A DNA stretch of 37,299 nt from Verrucomicrobiaceae bacterium (GCA_027489965.1 JAIXZA010000043.1:1-37299), one strand, 5' to 3'. Positions 7,072 to 16,617 are shown, counted from the first letter of the stretch. Notes: a model not told the origin generated them from the letters alone. Translations and numbers: made by a program.

Positions 7072-9579
7072 TTACTGATTGACCTGAGTACTCTGATTGC
7101 CACCACGACCGGAGGGATTGGGATCGATATCCAGAGGTAGGGTGAACTGCGGGAAGTCCTTCAAAGTAAATGAAAGCATGATGCCCGTGTCAGTACGTCC
7201 GCCACGATTATCACGAACCATGGCACCGACGGAGGCAATCCAGCTCGTCAAATCTCTGGTGAAGCTGTAGCTCTGGAATTCTAGGGTGCCGTCATCCAGC
7301 TCATAGACGTGATTCATGGCAAAACCCCAGTTGTCATTGAAGCGCGCGTAGATTCTAGAGAACATGAGACTTGAGTCTTGAATATACGGGCTCTCACCCA
7401 CGTATTGATGCCCCAAGGTCAAAGACATTTTGGATGATGGCAGGAAAGTGATGCCTTGATTCACTTCCGTGAAATTACCGCGTGAACTCCCCAAGGGGAG
7501 TTGCATGTCTAACCAGAAATTGATCCATGGGACCGGACGGAAGAACAACTCATTGTAGAGATTGGACATACTGCGATCAAAAGGCTGCCCAACGAGCGTG
7601 GAGAGATCACGCTCTGGATCCTTGGCAAAGAGATCCACATACGTATTCAAACCCGCAAAGGTGTAGGTCTGAGTCTCTGAATCATTCGCTGCTAAAAAGG
7701 TGCCATTGCTTTCAGCGGTGTAGTCACGGCGAGTTTGGAGATAATTGCGAACACCAAGGCGTGCCACACTCCAAGAGCTCAAGCTATCCACCGCTGAGTA
7801 GAGAGGCACATCCAGTGAGCGTGGACGAGTCGTGCGTGACAGGCGATCAATCACCGGTATGCCACCATCTGGTTGGTTCGCGTTGAGGTAGGATAAGTTG
7901 AGATAGGGCTGTATCACGTGGCGCAGGCCATCAATGCCTAAACCATCCATTTTGTAATCTTCCCATGATTTTGAAACCTTGAAGGAAACGTCTAAACCAG
8001 CGTGAAGCAGGCCACGAGTGAAGGAGTTAAAGGAAGTGCTAGAGCCATCAGTTAGGTTTATGTTCTTTATGCCACCATCGATACCCTCATAATGAGTAAA
8101 GCCTGCTCCAACACGGGGCACAACATTGAGCCATCCAAAAAACGTTTTCGGATAAAGCAATTCGTGATAAGTGTGCACACGGGTGAATCCGAGGCCATTG
8201 AGGTAATTACCAGAAATAGCTTGAGCGATCGCGGCATCTGGAACTGTCACGTTTAAGCCATTAGAGTTGCCAAGGAAATCGTTAACCAGAGAATCTACCG
8301 CAGGCACTCCATTCACAATCGTAACTGCCGATGCATTTACATCTCTAAAGTACTGCTTCTGAGCTTCACTAAACTGTTCACTGTATACCCCCGCACTCAG
8401 CGTCCCCTGATGAAACAATCCGGTGTTCCACAGTGACCTACGAGTCCAATCAATGGCGAGTTCTGGGAGCTTGGAGCCCACGCTGTAAAAATCATTGGCT
8501 TGGAATCGTGTCATCAACGTCGCCACATAGCGCGGGTCGGTATGCACCAAAGACACTTGGTTGTCCGGCTCTGGCAGAGTGCGGAATTCATTGAAGAAGA
8601 AGTCTTCGTAGAAATGAGCATCACTGAGTTTATTGATGTCGAAATCCAGATACCAAGTGCTCTTTTCGGGGCCTGGCAGGTAGATCCGATGCTGAAAATT
8701 CACTCGGTAACGATTGGTTGGGACAGGACCTCGGGCAAGCCCCGTGTTGTTACTCTCAGGATTGGTGTCGTACTGATAGTACAGCTTCAGCCCTGTCAGA
8801 TTATTCCAATTTGCCCGGTGCTTGAGCGACATGAAGTCAGCACCTACACCAACGCCACGAGCCGACCGCAAATCCAAGCGGTAACGGGCCTGAGTATGAT
8901 CGCCATGAATGGCCCCCCACTGATTTAAAAGAAAGCCACCCCAGCGACTTTGATAACCGGGAGTAAAGCGATAGCCGACGTCTTCTTTGATGGCTTGGGT
9001 CAGAGAGGGAAGATAAAAGATCGGGGTATCTCCGACGATCAATTTCACGCCTTTCATCTCAATCCGATCCTCTGGATAGATGGTCACGCTGCGGGCTTTG
9101 AGTCGGAAGTTGGGATCCTCTGAATCATGCGTGGTCAGATACGATTCTCCGCCATCAATGCGTTTAACGACTTTGTTATCGGAATCGATCGTGTCTGTCT
9201 CGAAAAAGAAACTGCCAAGTTCGTTGGGTGTGGAGCTGCGCACTGACTCACCTCTAATGTCACCCGTGTTGGCATTGTAAGTGATGTTTTCTCCGCGATA
9301 CGTGATCCCGGCCTTCCAGACGACGACGTTTTCCCGAGCAATCACATCGCCCGTCTGAGCATTGTAGCTGGCTGATCCGCACCGGATTTCGACATCGGCA
9401 TAATTGATATGCACATCTCCTTTGGCCAAAGCCAGCCCAGTCTCTGGATCATAGGTGGTCTCCAGACCTTCAATGTTGAGGTCACTGGTCAATGAATCGA
9501 GAATAGTCTGTCCCCTTGCATCCATGGCAAAACATAGGAGGAGAAAAATTGAGGCTGCCGACAGTCTGAGGAAAGTCAT
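7072..9579 (-). CDS. lptD: LPS-assembly protein LptD (OstA/Imp)
   Basis: LptD is the outer-membrane barrel that inserts lipopolysaccharide into the outer leaflet. The ATG at 9579 gives 835 residues and a clean signal peptide (MTFLRLSAASIFLLLCFAMDARG); the longer TTG start at 9642 would bury it. An OstA/LptA-like beta-jellyroll follows (about 30-190), with repeated strands such as YDPETGLALAKGDVHI, YNAQTGDVIARENVVV and YNANTGDIRGES. The rest is a long barrel with alternating hydrophobic/aromatic strands. Few cysteines are visible, so the disulfide pattern of the E. coli protein is probably absent. It implies a double-membrane, LPS-bearing cell. It diverges from the propeller gene at 9790, and ugd follows 119 bases downstream. 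Confidence 0.88.
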   Translation of the reverse strand: MTFLRLSAASIFLLLCFAMDARGQTILDSLTSDLNIEGLETTYDPETGLALAKGDVHINYADVEIRCGSASYNAQTGDVIARENVVVWKAGITYRGENITYNANTGDIRGESVRSSTPNELGSFFFETDTIDSDNKVVKRIDGGESYLTTHDSEDPNFRLKARSVTIYPEDRIEMKGVKLIVGDTPIFYLPSLTQAIKEDVGYRFTPGYQSRWGGFLLNQWGAIHGDHTQARYRLDLRSARGVGVGADFMSLKHRANWNNLTGLKLYYQYDTNPESNNTGLARGPVPTNRYRVNFQHRIYLPGPEKSTWYLDFDINKLSDAHFYEDFFFNEFRTLPEPDNQVSLVHTDPRYVATLMTRFQANDFYSVGSKLPELAIDWTRRSLWNTGLFHQGTLSAGVYSEQFSEAQKQYFRDVNASAVTIVNGVPAVDSLVNDFLGNSNGLNVTVPDAAIAQAISGNYLNGLGFTRVHTYHELLYPKTFFGWLNVVPRVGAGFTHYEGIDGGIKNINLTDGSSTSFNSFTRGLLHAGLDVSFKVSKSWEDYKMDGLGIDGLRHVIQPYLNLSYLNANQPDGGIPVIDRLSRTTRPRSLDVPLYSAVDSLSSWSVARLGVRNYLQTRRDYTAESNGTFLAANDSETQTYTFAGLNTYVDLFAKDPERDLSTLVGQPFDRSMSNLYNELFFRPVPWINFWLDMQLPLGSSRGNFTEVNQGITFLPSSKMSLTLGHQYVGESPYIQDSSLMFSRIYARFNDNWGFAMNHVYELDDGTLEFQSYSFTRDLTSWIASVGAMVRDNRGGRTDTGIMLSFTLKDFPQFTLPLDIDPNPSGRGGNQSTQVNQ

Positions 9580-9789
9580 GGGTCCGAAAATGAGGTGAAA
9601 AGAGAAGCTGAAGACGGTTGAGCGTGCGGGAGCAACCGTCAAACAACCCTTTCATAGGCCAGTGCCCCTTCGGTGACAAGAAAAACGACGTGAATTTATG
9701 TATCTCTTTGGGTCAAGTCTGAGAATTTGTGCCAAGATGTTTCCTCTCAGGTCATTGCCGAGTCACTCGATTTGGCTAAGGTTGTATGC
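9580..9789. promoter_or_regulatory. Divergent intergenic region between lptD and the propeller gene
   Basis: The 210 bases between the two divergent ATGs must hold both promoters. I see no convincing -35/-10 pair and no operator-like palindrome. Alternative TTG starts inside it (9642 minus, 9727 plus) would shorten the gap but give poorer N-termini. Confidence 0.4.
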
Positions 9790-11346
9790 ATGAATTTATT
9801 TCGTCGGCTACCTTGGTTTCCACTGATCACACTTCTCATAGCCACCTGCTCCGTGGTGTATTTGAGAGCACTGCCCGAGTTTGAAAGAAATCTCAAAGGC
9901 TGGCTATCCGCGGCGATTCCCCTAGTGGCGCTGATTTTAATTTTGGTCTGGTTTGGTTTTTCCAGGCGTTTCCCGCGACGCGCACGCTTGATCGGACTTG
10001 GGGGCTTTGGCCTTGCAGTGATCGGGCTCACCCAAGCTCTGCGCTTGGACGGCACCGCTGACGGAAGGGGGTTACCTCAGTTTGTTTGGAAATGGACCCC
10101 TTCGGCTGGCTCGAAAGCGCCTGCTCTTTCGACCAAGGTGGCCAAATCTACACCCACCAGCGTTGATCCGCGCCTAGCAGAAACATCCGATGTACCGCAA
10201 TTTTTCGGTCCCAACCGTGATGGCGTCATCCATGGGACAAAGCTGTCCAAAGATTGGCAAAAGTCACCCCCCAAGCAGCTTTGGCGGCAACCCGTCGGCC
10301 AGGGCTGGTCGGCTTTTGCGGTCGTTTCAGGAAAGGCCTACACTCAGGAACAGCGTGGGGAAGAAGAACTCGTCACCTGCTACGATCTCTTCACCGGCGA
10401 GTTGATCTGGGCTCATGCGGACAAGGCTCATTTCACCCAATGGCAGGGTGGCGATGGCCCACGAGCTACGCCAACGATCAAAGACGGGTATGTTTATACT
10501 TACGGAGCTACCGGATTGCTCAATTGCCTTGAAGCAGCCACTGGAAAGCAACTCTGGCAGCGCTCAGTCTTGGCAGAAAATAAGCTTACCAATTTGGAAT
10601 GGGGCGTGAGTGCCTCTCCGCTGATTGTGGATGATCAAGTCATCGTCACTGGCGGCAATCCCCAAGGAGCCGTGCTCTTTGCTTACAAGCGCGATTCAGG
10701 GCAAGCTTCATGGAAAGCCGGAAACGATGTGGCCAATTACAGCTCACCGATGCTGGTCAGCGTGGCAGGCAAGCGTTTCATTTTGTGCAATAATGCAGCG
10801 CGACTGACCGGTTATGATCCGAAAACTGGCGAAGTCCTACTCGACCATGCCTGGGGAATCGACAAATGGCCCAAGGCCTCTCAACCTGTTCAAATTAGCC
10901 CGGATCGACTCTTTGTTTCCGCAGGCTATGGCATGGGCTGTCAGCTCCTGCAAATCCAGGCTGATTCCGCAGGTCAGCTAAGCGCCACTCAGCTCTGGAG
11001 CAGCATGAAAATGAAAACCCAATTCAACAGCCCATCGGTTCTCGGAAATCACCTTTACGGACTAGATGATGGCCGACTGGCTTGCCTGGATCTGGCGACG
11101 GGAGATCGTCTCTGGAAGGAAGGCCGCTTTGGCTCAGGTCAAAGCATCGTCATCGATGATCTGATCCTCATTCAGAATGAAAGCGGGACAGTACATTTGG
11201 CTTCGGCAAATCCAGCCTCCTTCCAAGAATTAGGACAAATTGCAGCACTCAGTAGCAAGACGTGGAACCACCCAGTCTTAGCAGGGCGCTTTTTACTCGT
11301 TAGAAATGATCGCGAGGCCGTTTGTTATGAACTGCCGATCGAATAA
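9790..11346 (+). CDS. Membrane-anchored PQQ-like beta-propeller protein
   Basis: The 518-residue protein starts at the ATG at 9790 (MNLFRRLPWF); a TTG at 9727 would add 21 unlikely residues. Three hydrophobic segments come first: PLITLLIATCSVVYL, then AAIPLVALILILVWFGF, then LIGLGGFGLAVIGLTQAL. A linker and a PQQ/WD-type beta-propeller follow from about residue 140, with blades marked by CYDLFTGELIWAH, CLEAATGKQLWQR, AYKRDSGQASWKA, GYDPKTGEVLLDH and CLDLATGDRLWKE. The FFGPNRDG motif before the first blade is common in planctomycete and verrucomicrobial propellers. The propeller should lie in the periplasm. No PQQ-dehydrogenase catalytic motif is evident, so a BamB-like scaffold role is possible but unproven. 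It diverges from lptD and ends immediately against the convergent gene. Confidence 0.8.
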   Translation: MNLFRRLPWFPLITLLIATCSVVYLRALPEFERNLKGWLSAAIPLVALILILVWFGFSRRFPRRARLIGLGGFGLAVIGLTQALRLDGTADGRGLPQFVWKWTPSAGSKAPALSTKVAKSTPTSVDPRLAETSDVPQFFGPNRDGVIHGTKLSKDWQKSPPKQLWRQPVGQGWSAFAVVSGKAYTQEQRGEEELVTCYDLFTGELIWAHADKAHFTQWQGGDGPRATPTIKDGYVYTYGATGLLNCLEAATGKQLWQRSVLAENKLTNLEWGVSASPLIVDDQVIVTGGNPQGAVLFAYKRDSGQASWKAGNDVANYSSPMLVSVAGKRFILCNNAARLTGYDPKTGEVLLDHAWGIDKWPKASQPVQISPDRLFVSAGYGMGCQLLQIQADSAGQLSATQLWSSMKMKTQFNSPSVLGNHLYGLDDGRLACLDLATGDRLWKEGRFGSGQSIVIDDLILIQNESGTVHLASANPASFQELGQIAALSSKTWNHPVLAGRFLLVRNDREAVCYELPIE

Positions 11347-13590
11347 TCACACCTTCTGTGATCCTGCGTTATTTTTCAGAGGCTGAGTATCCCGCATTTT
11401 AGCAAATTCTTCAGGCATTAATAGCTCGATATCCGAGCCAAGACTCATGGGGCTCAAGAAGTGATTTTCAGTCTTCTCGGCTGATTCTGCAAGCCAGGCA
11501 TAAGATTTATGATAAAGCCCCATGAACCGATCCACAAAGGGAGCAATGACTACCGATGTTGTCGAAGCCATCTCTGCTGACAAGGCCTTCATATCCACAG
11601 CAGAACCGGGATTCATTGAGATACTCACGGGATCAGGCAGTTTACCTTGCAGAAGATGATCATTCAAAGGGATCGGACGTTTTGTCTTGGTGAACGGATA
11701 CTGAGCTCCATCCATTGTCGCGAGGATCTGACGGATCAAGTTATTCATCTTTGGCACCACTGATTGCAGTGCAGTGAAAAAGGCACTGTTATCATCTAAA
11801 TTAGCAAAGCGAGCTCCAAGGGTTTGGAAGGCGAAGAAACAGGTTAGTAGCTCACGAAAAGAAGGCAGTGCCGCTGCCATCGCTTCATAAACGGAGCACC
11901 ACTTCGGTAATTCTTCACGGCGCTCGCGCAATTGATCATCCAACTCTTCCCGATCACTCCACCAGAGCATGCCTAAAGCAGCGGCAAAGCGACTTTCTAA
12001 ACGCACCTCATAGGCTTGAATTGAACTCTCCACATGCTCCATGACCATGCGTTGTCGGGCGGCCTCATTGCGCAAGGATTGCGGACTAGTATCATCTGTG
12101 CCGAACTGAATTCTAGAGACGGTAAAGCCGGCTAAACTCAAGGTAGCCGCAGCTTCCAAGTCACGCCGACGCTGCCAGGCTAGGTTCCACTCCTGCAGGG
12201 CCATTTTAAGCCGACTTCCCCACTCCCTCGACTCTTCTCGGACCCGTAAAATCTCATCCTGCAGCTGAAGCCGTCCAGGTGATATGGCATGAGTTGCACC
12301 GAGCCCGCACATCGCCCGTTCTGGATGCGCCAAGCCACCGAAATAGCGGCGAATAATGATGAGTGATTCGTCTTCACGCCGATTCTGATGGATCACCTCT
12401 TCCTCCGCCACCATTTTATGTTCATGCAGATTGATGCCCAATTCATGCTGATAATAGAAGAAGGTCACCTGACGCGAAAGATCCACGAAACCACGAAACC
12501 GAGTGGCAGCCGGAGCATCCAGAGGAAGATGAGCGATGATGGGCTCTCCGCGTGCTTTCTCTGAACGTGGTATGGCCCCTGGAGTGGTCTTTATATTCCG
12601 AGCCGCACGCGCCACATGGCGGGCTAAAAGAAGCGATAGGTTTTCTGGCAACCGATGCTGAGCAAGACCCCGGCGAATCTCCACTTTGCTTGCAGCCCAG
12701 GCCTGATCAAGAAGCCCCAACTTCTTTTGCAGACTGTCCCATGCCTGGCTACCAATTAAATTTTTGGCAGCCTGATTTGCCCCAGCCTCCAGCCTTAACA
12801 ATGCCGCTGCACTAATCACGCGGGCTGCCAAAAAAAAGAGCGCAAATGGTACCTTCGCCAGGCCCATCCACAGCCACATCGTGATACGAATAAACTTCTG
12901 GAACTTCGTCTCCTTTTCGCGTGCCTGAGTCAGGTCTAGCTCCCAGGGATCACGATCATGCAGAGCACGATAAAACCAGGCATTCAGTTCCCTGACAACA
13001 TGGCTAAAAGCTGTACCTATCCCGCCGGCATTCATGGCTAATTCCCGAACGATAAGAGCAGCAAATTCACGCGCACTGATGACTGAAACAACGGGCAATC
13101 CAATATTCACAATCATCTCACCACGACCTAGACCAAGGAGGCCACCCTTCAATGAACTGCGTATGCCTGCTGTCGTGTCTAACCATATTTCTTCCACGGG
13201 GTTTAGACGCAGGTGCCAACTGAGTTCATCGACAAGTTCAAAGATCTCTGGCTGGCTAGCTGGCGTAACCTGTAAAGCCACGCCCTGCTTGGATGAAGTC
13301 GCTTGCAACGGGCGTAACATGAAAATCCAAGTCACTAAAGCGGCAGCTAAATAGGCGAACGGCAAAGCATCCCACCAAAACAATTCAGGCGCATAAACTA
13401 GTTTGTGAATCCAATTATGCCCCGCATATAAAATCCCAAGAGCAAGGCAACCCACCGTCAGCAGATAGAGCAGCGGCAACAGTAAAGTAAGACTGCAAGT
13501 CACCAGCAATAGCAAAAAATGCACCGGACCACGCCATGGAAGAAGGCGCACACGCTTTTGAAGGAGCGGTTCGGTGGATGTTGCAGACAT
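11347..13590 (-). CDS. Large membrane protein resembling an M48 peptidase without its zinc motif
   Basis: The N-terminus has two or three hydrophobic segments (about 22-55 and 76-93). A region laid out like an M48/HtpX peptidase follows: PVEEIWLDTTAGIRSSL (131-147), then GEMIVNIGLPVVSVISAREFAALIVRE. The position that should read HExxH is RELAM (182-186), so both histidines are lost. RLEAGANQAA (266-275) matches the downstream ExxAD motif, with the Glu kept and the Asp changed to Asn. Two more hydrophobic stretches at about 238-262 fit the HtpX-like topology. The last 370 residues are a helical region of unknown function. I infer a catalytically dead homologue with a scaffold or regulatory role. 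The TGA stop abuts the stop of the convergent propeller gene. Confidence 0.7.
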   Translation of the reverse strand: MSATSTEPLLQKRVRLLPWRGPVHFLLLLVTCSLTLLLPLLYLLTVGCLALGILYAGHNWIHKLVYAPELFWWDALPFAYLAAALVTWIFMLRPLQATSSKQGVALQVTPASQPEIFELVDELSWHLRLNPVEEIWLDTTAGIRSSLKGGLLGLGRGEMIVNIGLPVVSVISAREFAALIVRELAMNAGGIGTAFSHVVRELNAWFYRALHDRDPWELDLTQAREKETKFQKFIRITMWLWMGLAKVPFALFFLAARVISAAALLRLEAGANQAAKNLIGSQAWDSLQKKLGLLDQAWAASKVEIRRGLAQHRLPENLSLLLARHVARAARNIKTTPGAIPRSEKARGEPIIAHLPLDAPAATRFRGFVDLSRQVTFFYYQHELGINLHEHKMVAEEEVIHQNRREDESLIIIRRYFGGLAHPERAMCGLGATHAISPGRLQLQDEILRVREESREWGSRLKMALQEWNLAWQRRRDLEAAATLSLAGFTVSRIQFGTDDTSPQSLRNEAARQRMVMEHVESSIQAYEVRLESRFAAALGMLWWSDREELDDQLRERREELPKWCSVYEAMAAALPSFRELLTCFFAFQTLGARFANLDDNSAFFTALQSVVPKMNNLIRQILATMDGAQYPFTKTKRPIPLNDHLLQGKLPDPVSISMNPGSAVDMKALSAEMASTTSVVIAPFVDRFMGLYHKSYAWLAESAEKTENHFLSPMSLGSDIELLMPEEFAKMRDTQPLKNNAGSQKV

Positions 13591-13645
13591 AAAAGGTTCG
13601 GAGAGACGAAAGATTAACCTATTTATTATATTTTACAATAATTAC

Positions 13646-13651
13646 TATAAT
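13646..13651 (+). promoter_or_regulatory. Candidate -10 box in an AT-rich divergent promoter region upstream of tyrA
   Basis: The stretch from about 13618 to 13660 is almost entirely A/T, unlike anything around it. It contains a perfect TATAAT, but the hexamer 17 bases upstream (TTATTA-like) is a poor -35. It lies between two divergent genes and could serve both. Confidence 0.3.
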
Positions 13652-13724
13652 ATTACAGATGCTTTTTCTTCCTTTTCTCTCTTCCATTGCATCTCTTCCT
13701 TGCCCAGCTAAGCATCTCCCCCGC

Positions 13725-14576
13725 ATGTGCCCAGAACGCCTCATCACTATATATGGCCCCGGTCTGCTTGGCGGATCGCTGGCTTTGGCGATCCAACAAC
13801 AGTTTCCTGAGTCAAAACTCCGCCTTTGGGCAAGGCGGGCAGCCGCCGAGCAGGGCATCCGAACGCGCGACATCAACGCCGAATTTTTTACCGATGCACG
13901 GGCAGCAGCCGATGGCGCCTCGTTGATCATCCTTTGCACGCCGGTCGAAACCATGGCCGATCTAGCCAGGCAAATCGCCGCTGCTGACCTACCGTCGGAT
14001 TGCCTTATCACCGATGTAGGCAGCGTGAAAGGATTGGTTGTCAGCGATTTAGAACCCATCTTTGGATCACGTTTCATTGGCAGCCATCCCATGGCCGGGT
14101 CTGAAAAGACAGGCATTGAAGTTGCGCGCGCTAACCTTTTTGAAAAAGCGGCCTGCCTGCTCACACCCCGGGCTGGTGTAGATTCTGGGCGCTTGCGCCA
14201 TTTTTGGGAAACTCTTGGCTGCCATGTTTTAGAGATGACGCCCGAAGAGCACGATCTGAAAGTCGCGCGCATCTCTCACCTGCCCCACATGATGGCCGCC
14301 ATCACCACTTTAGCCGCTTTGCGTAGTGATCCCAGCGCGATTTCTTGTGTGGCAGGCGGCTTCCGCGACACCACACGCGTGGCCAGTGGCGATCCGGGAT
14401 TATGGACAGGAATTGCCCTGGCTAATCGGGCAGCCCTGACCTCTCAGTTACGAGAAGCTAGCACCGCATTGATAGAGCTTCTTGAAATCCTCGAAAAGCC
14501 GGACGAAGGAGAACTCCGCCGATTCCTCGCCGAAGCCAAAAGCCTGCGCGATACCGTCCCAGCGGCTCGTTTCTAA
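13725..14576 (+). CDS. tyrA: Prephenate dehydrogenase (or arogenate dehydrogenase) family
   Basis: TyrA oxidatively decarboxylates prephenate to 4-hydroxyphenylpyruvate in tyrosine synthesis. I chose the ATG at 13725 (283 residues, MCPERLITIYGPG) because it puts the nucleotide motif GPGLLGGSLA at 11-20, as in the family; an ATG at 13659 would add a 22-residue hydrophobic leader that does not fit a cytoplasmic enzyme. Conserved elements are TDVGSVKG (96-103), GSHPMAGSEKTG (119-130, substrate binding) and the ISHLPHMMA helix (183-191, with the catalytic-type His185). There is no chorismate mutase or ACT domain, so feedback control would have to come from elsewhere. The aroA start codon lies one base past the stop, so the two are coupled. 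Confidence 0.92.
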   Translation: MCPERLITIYGPGLLGGSLALAIQQQFPESKLRLWARRAAAEQGIRTRDINAEFFTDARAAADGASLIILCTPVETMADLARQIAAADLPSDCLITDVGSVKGLVVSDLEPIFGSRFIGSHPMAGSEKTGIEVARANLFEKAACLLTPRAGVDSGRLRHFWETLGCHVLEMTPEEHDLKVARISHLPHMMAAITTLAALRSDPSAISCVAGGFRDTTRVASGDPGLWTGIALANRAALTSQLREASTALIELLEILEKPDEGELRRFLAEAKSLRDTVPAARF

Positions 14577-14577
14577 T

Positions 14578-15957
14578 ATGGCCATTCTGAAAGTCCGAAA
14601 ACTCAAGTCCTTCCCTGCTGAAATCTCTGTCCCTGGAGATAAAAGCATCAGCCACCGTGCCGCCATGTTTGCCGGCATGGCCAATGGTACCACCATCATC
14701 GAGGGCTTTCTGCCCAGCGAAGACTGTCTCTGCTCCGTCAAAGCCATGCAGTCCATGGGGGCCATCGTCGAACCGCTCGAAGAGCTCGAAGGTGTCGGCC
14801 TAGTCAAGCTGGCCATCACCGGCACCGGCCCCAAGCTCAAAGCTCCGTCCGGCCCGATCGATTGCGGAAACTCTGGCACTACGATCCGCTTGTTATCAGG
14901 CATTTTGGCAGGACAAAACTTCACCACGGAAATGTTCGGTGACGCCTCCCTCTCTAAGCGCCCCATGAAGCGTGTGGCCGATCCGCTTCGACTCATGGGG
15001 GCCAAGGTCGAAGGTCAGGGCGAGAAAATTTGCGCCCCGCTGAAAGTCACTGGCGGCAACCTCACCGCCATCCAGTACACCCTGCCCATGGCCAGCGCCC
15101 AGGTAAAAAGCGCCATTCTCCTAGCAGGTATGTTTGCCCCAGGTAAAACCACTGTCATCGAGCCTGTGGCCACACGCAATCACACCGAGCGCATCATGTC
15201 TCATTTCGGCGTTAAATGGCTGCGTGATGGCCATGCCGTATCCGTTTATGGTGGGCAGGTCCCGCGGGCTACCGACATCATAGTCCCGGGTGACATCTCT
15301 AGCGCTGCTTTCTGGCTCGTCGCCGCAGCTGCCAGTCCGGGCCAACAGATCACTTTAAAGAATGTCGGCCTCAATGCCACCCGCACAGGCATTCTTTCCG
15401 TCCTGCTGCGCATGGGCGCAGAAATCACCAGCTACGAGTCCTCCAGCGATGGCGAACCGCGTGGCAACATCGTCGTCAAAGGCGGTGAACTAAACGGTAC
15501 GGTCATTGGCGGTGCTGAGATCCCGAATGTCATCGACGAGTTGCCCATCCTCGCCGTAGCAGCCGCTTTGGCCCGTGGTAATACTCTGATTAAAGATGCC
15601 CAGGAACTCCGAGTTAAGGAAACTGACCGCATTGCAGCCGTCGCTGAAAACCTGCGCCGCATGGGAGTCGAGGTCATGGAGTATCCCGATGGTATGGAGA
15701 TCGTGGGTGGTGCCAAACTCAAAGGATCCACCATCAGCACCTACCACGACCACCGCATCGCCATGGCCTTTGCCATCGCCGGTCTGTTTGCCGAGGGCGA
15801 CACGATCATCGAAGGCTCCGAGTGCATCGGCACCAGCTACCCAGGTTTTGAGCATGATCTGGATCTCTTCATGAAAGGTGACACTGGCGCAGCTCCCATC
15901 CGCGTCCTCTCACGCGTCAGTCGACAGGTCGGTGACCGGCTGAGAAATGCCGAGTGA
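14578..15957 (+). CDS. aroA: 3-phosphoshikimate 1-carboxyvinyltransferase (EPSP synthase)
   Basis: EPSP synthase adds enolpyruvate from PEP to shikimate-3-phosphate, the sixth step of the shikimate pathway. I place the start at the ATG at 14578, one base after the tyrA stop, giving 459 residues; upstream in-frame starts would lie inside tyrA. Motifs: VPGDKSISHRAAM (about 18-30, Lys22 and Arg27), CGNSGTTIRL (about 96-105), DASLSKRPM (122-130), HTERIMSHFG, DELPILAVAAALARG, LRVKETDRI and YHDHRIAMAFA near the C-terminus. The presence of Gly99-100 and Ala/Thr near these sites does not by itself predict glyphosate class. It is the second gene of tyrA-aroA-cmk-plsC. Confidence 0.96.
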   Translation: MAILKVRKLKSFPAEISVPGDKSISHRAAMFAGMANGTTIIEGFLPSEDCLCSVKAMQSMGAIVEPLEELEGVGLVKLAITGTGPKLKAPSGPIDCGNSGTTIRLLSGILAGQNFTTEMFGDASLSKRPMKRVADPLRLMGAKVEGQGEKICAPLKVTGGNLTAIQYTLPMASAQVKSAILLAGMFAPGKTTVIEPVATRNHTERIMSHFGVKWLRDGHAVSVYGGQVPRATDIIVPGDISSAAFWLVAAAASPGQQITLKNVGLNATRTGILSVLLRMGAEITSYESSSDGEPRGNIVVKGGELNGTVIGGAEIPNVIDELPILAVAAALARGNTLIKDAQELRVKETDRIAAVAENLRRMGVEVMEYPDGMEIVGGAKLKGSTISTYHDHRIAMAFAIAGLFAEGDTIIEGSECIGTSYPGFEHDLDLFMKGDTGAAPIRVLSRVSRQVGDRLRNAE

Positions 15958-15987
15958 TTCCCGATCAACTCACCGAACCCTTATTTC

Positions 15988-16611
15988 ATGCAAGTCATCA
16001 CCATCGACGGTCCCGCCGCCTCCGGCAAAAGCAGTGTCGCACGCATCGTCGCCCAGCGCCGTGGAGCCATTTACGTCAACACGGGCAACATGTACCGCGC
16101 CATGACCTGGGCAGTCATTCAAACGGGCATTGATCCCAACGATCAGGAAGCCGTCCGCCAAGCGGCCGCCAGTCTCACCCTTGAATCCCCAGTCATTGAT
16201 GGCCAAACCCAGGTTAGCATTGCAGGCAAAGCACTCACGCAGGACGACCTCAACAGCGATCCTGTGAATCGCGGTGTCTCACTTGTCGCCCGCGTGCCTG
16301 AAGTCCGCGCCAGACTGGTCGCCGATCAGCGCGCACTCGCCAGCCTCGGCCCACTTGTCATGGAAGGCCGGGACATCGGCAGCGTCGTCTTTCCAGACAG
16401 CCCGCTGAAATTTTACATCGACGCCAGTGAGGAAGTCCGCGCCAGCCGCCGCAGTGCCCAGGGACACACGGATCAAGTCGCCGAACGTGACCGCCTGGAC
16501 AGCACGCGCAAAACATCCCCCTTAGTGGTCCCTGAAGGTGCCATCGTCATCGACAATAGCCATTTGACACTTGAGCAGGCCGTCCAAGCTGTGATGGATA
16601 GACTCCCTTAA
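15988..16611 (+). CDS. cmk: Cytidylate kinase
   Basis: Cmk phosphorylates CMP and dCMP with ATP. The 207 residues are slightly shorter than the E. coli enzyme. The P-loop is GPAASGKSS (8-16). YVNTGNMYRAMTW (29-41) forms the nucleotide-binding helix. VMEGRDIGSVVFPD carries the Asp-Ile-Gly motif, and ERDRLDSTRKTSPL is the typical lid/CMP-contact segment. The ATG follows aroA by 30 bases and there is no strong ribosome site. plsC begins 6 bases after its stop. A cmk-plsC pair also occurs in Chlamydia, as I recall, which is consistent with PVC ancestry. Confidence 0.95.
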   Translation: MQVITIDGPAASGKSSVARIVAQRRGAIYVNTGNMYRAMTWAVIQTGIDPNDQEAVRQAAASLTLESPVIDGQTQVSIAGKALTQDDLNSDPVNRGVSLVARVPEVRARLVADQRALASLGPLVMEGRDIGSVVFPDSPLKFYIDASEEVRASRRSAQGHTDQVAERDRLDSTRKTSPLVVPEGAIVIDNSHLTLEQAVQAVMDRLP

Positions 16612-16617
16612 ACTTTC

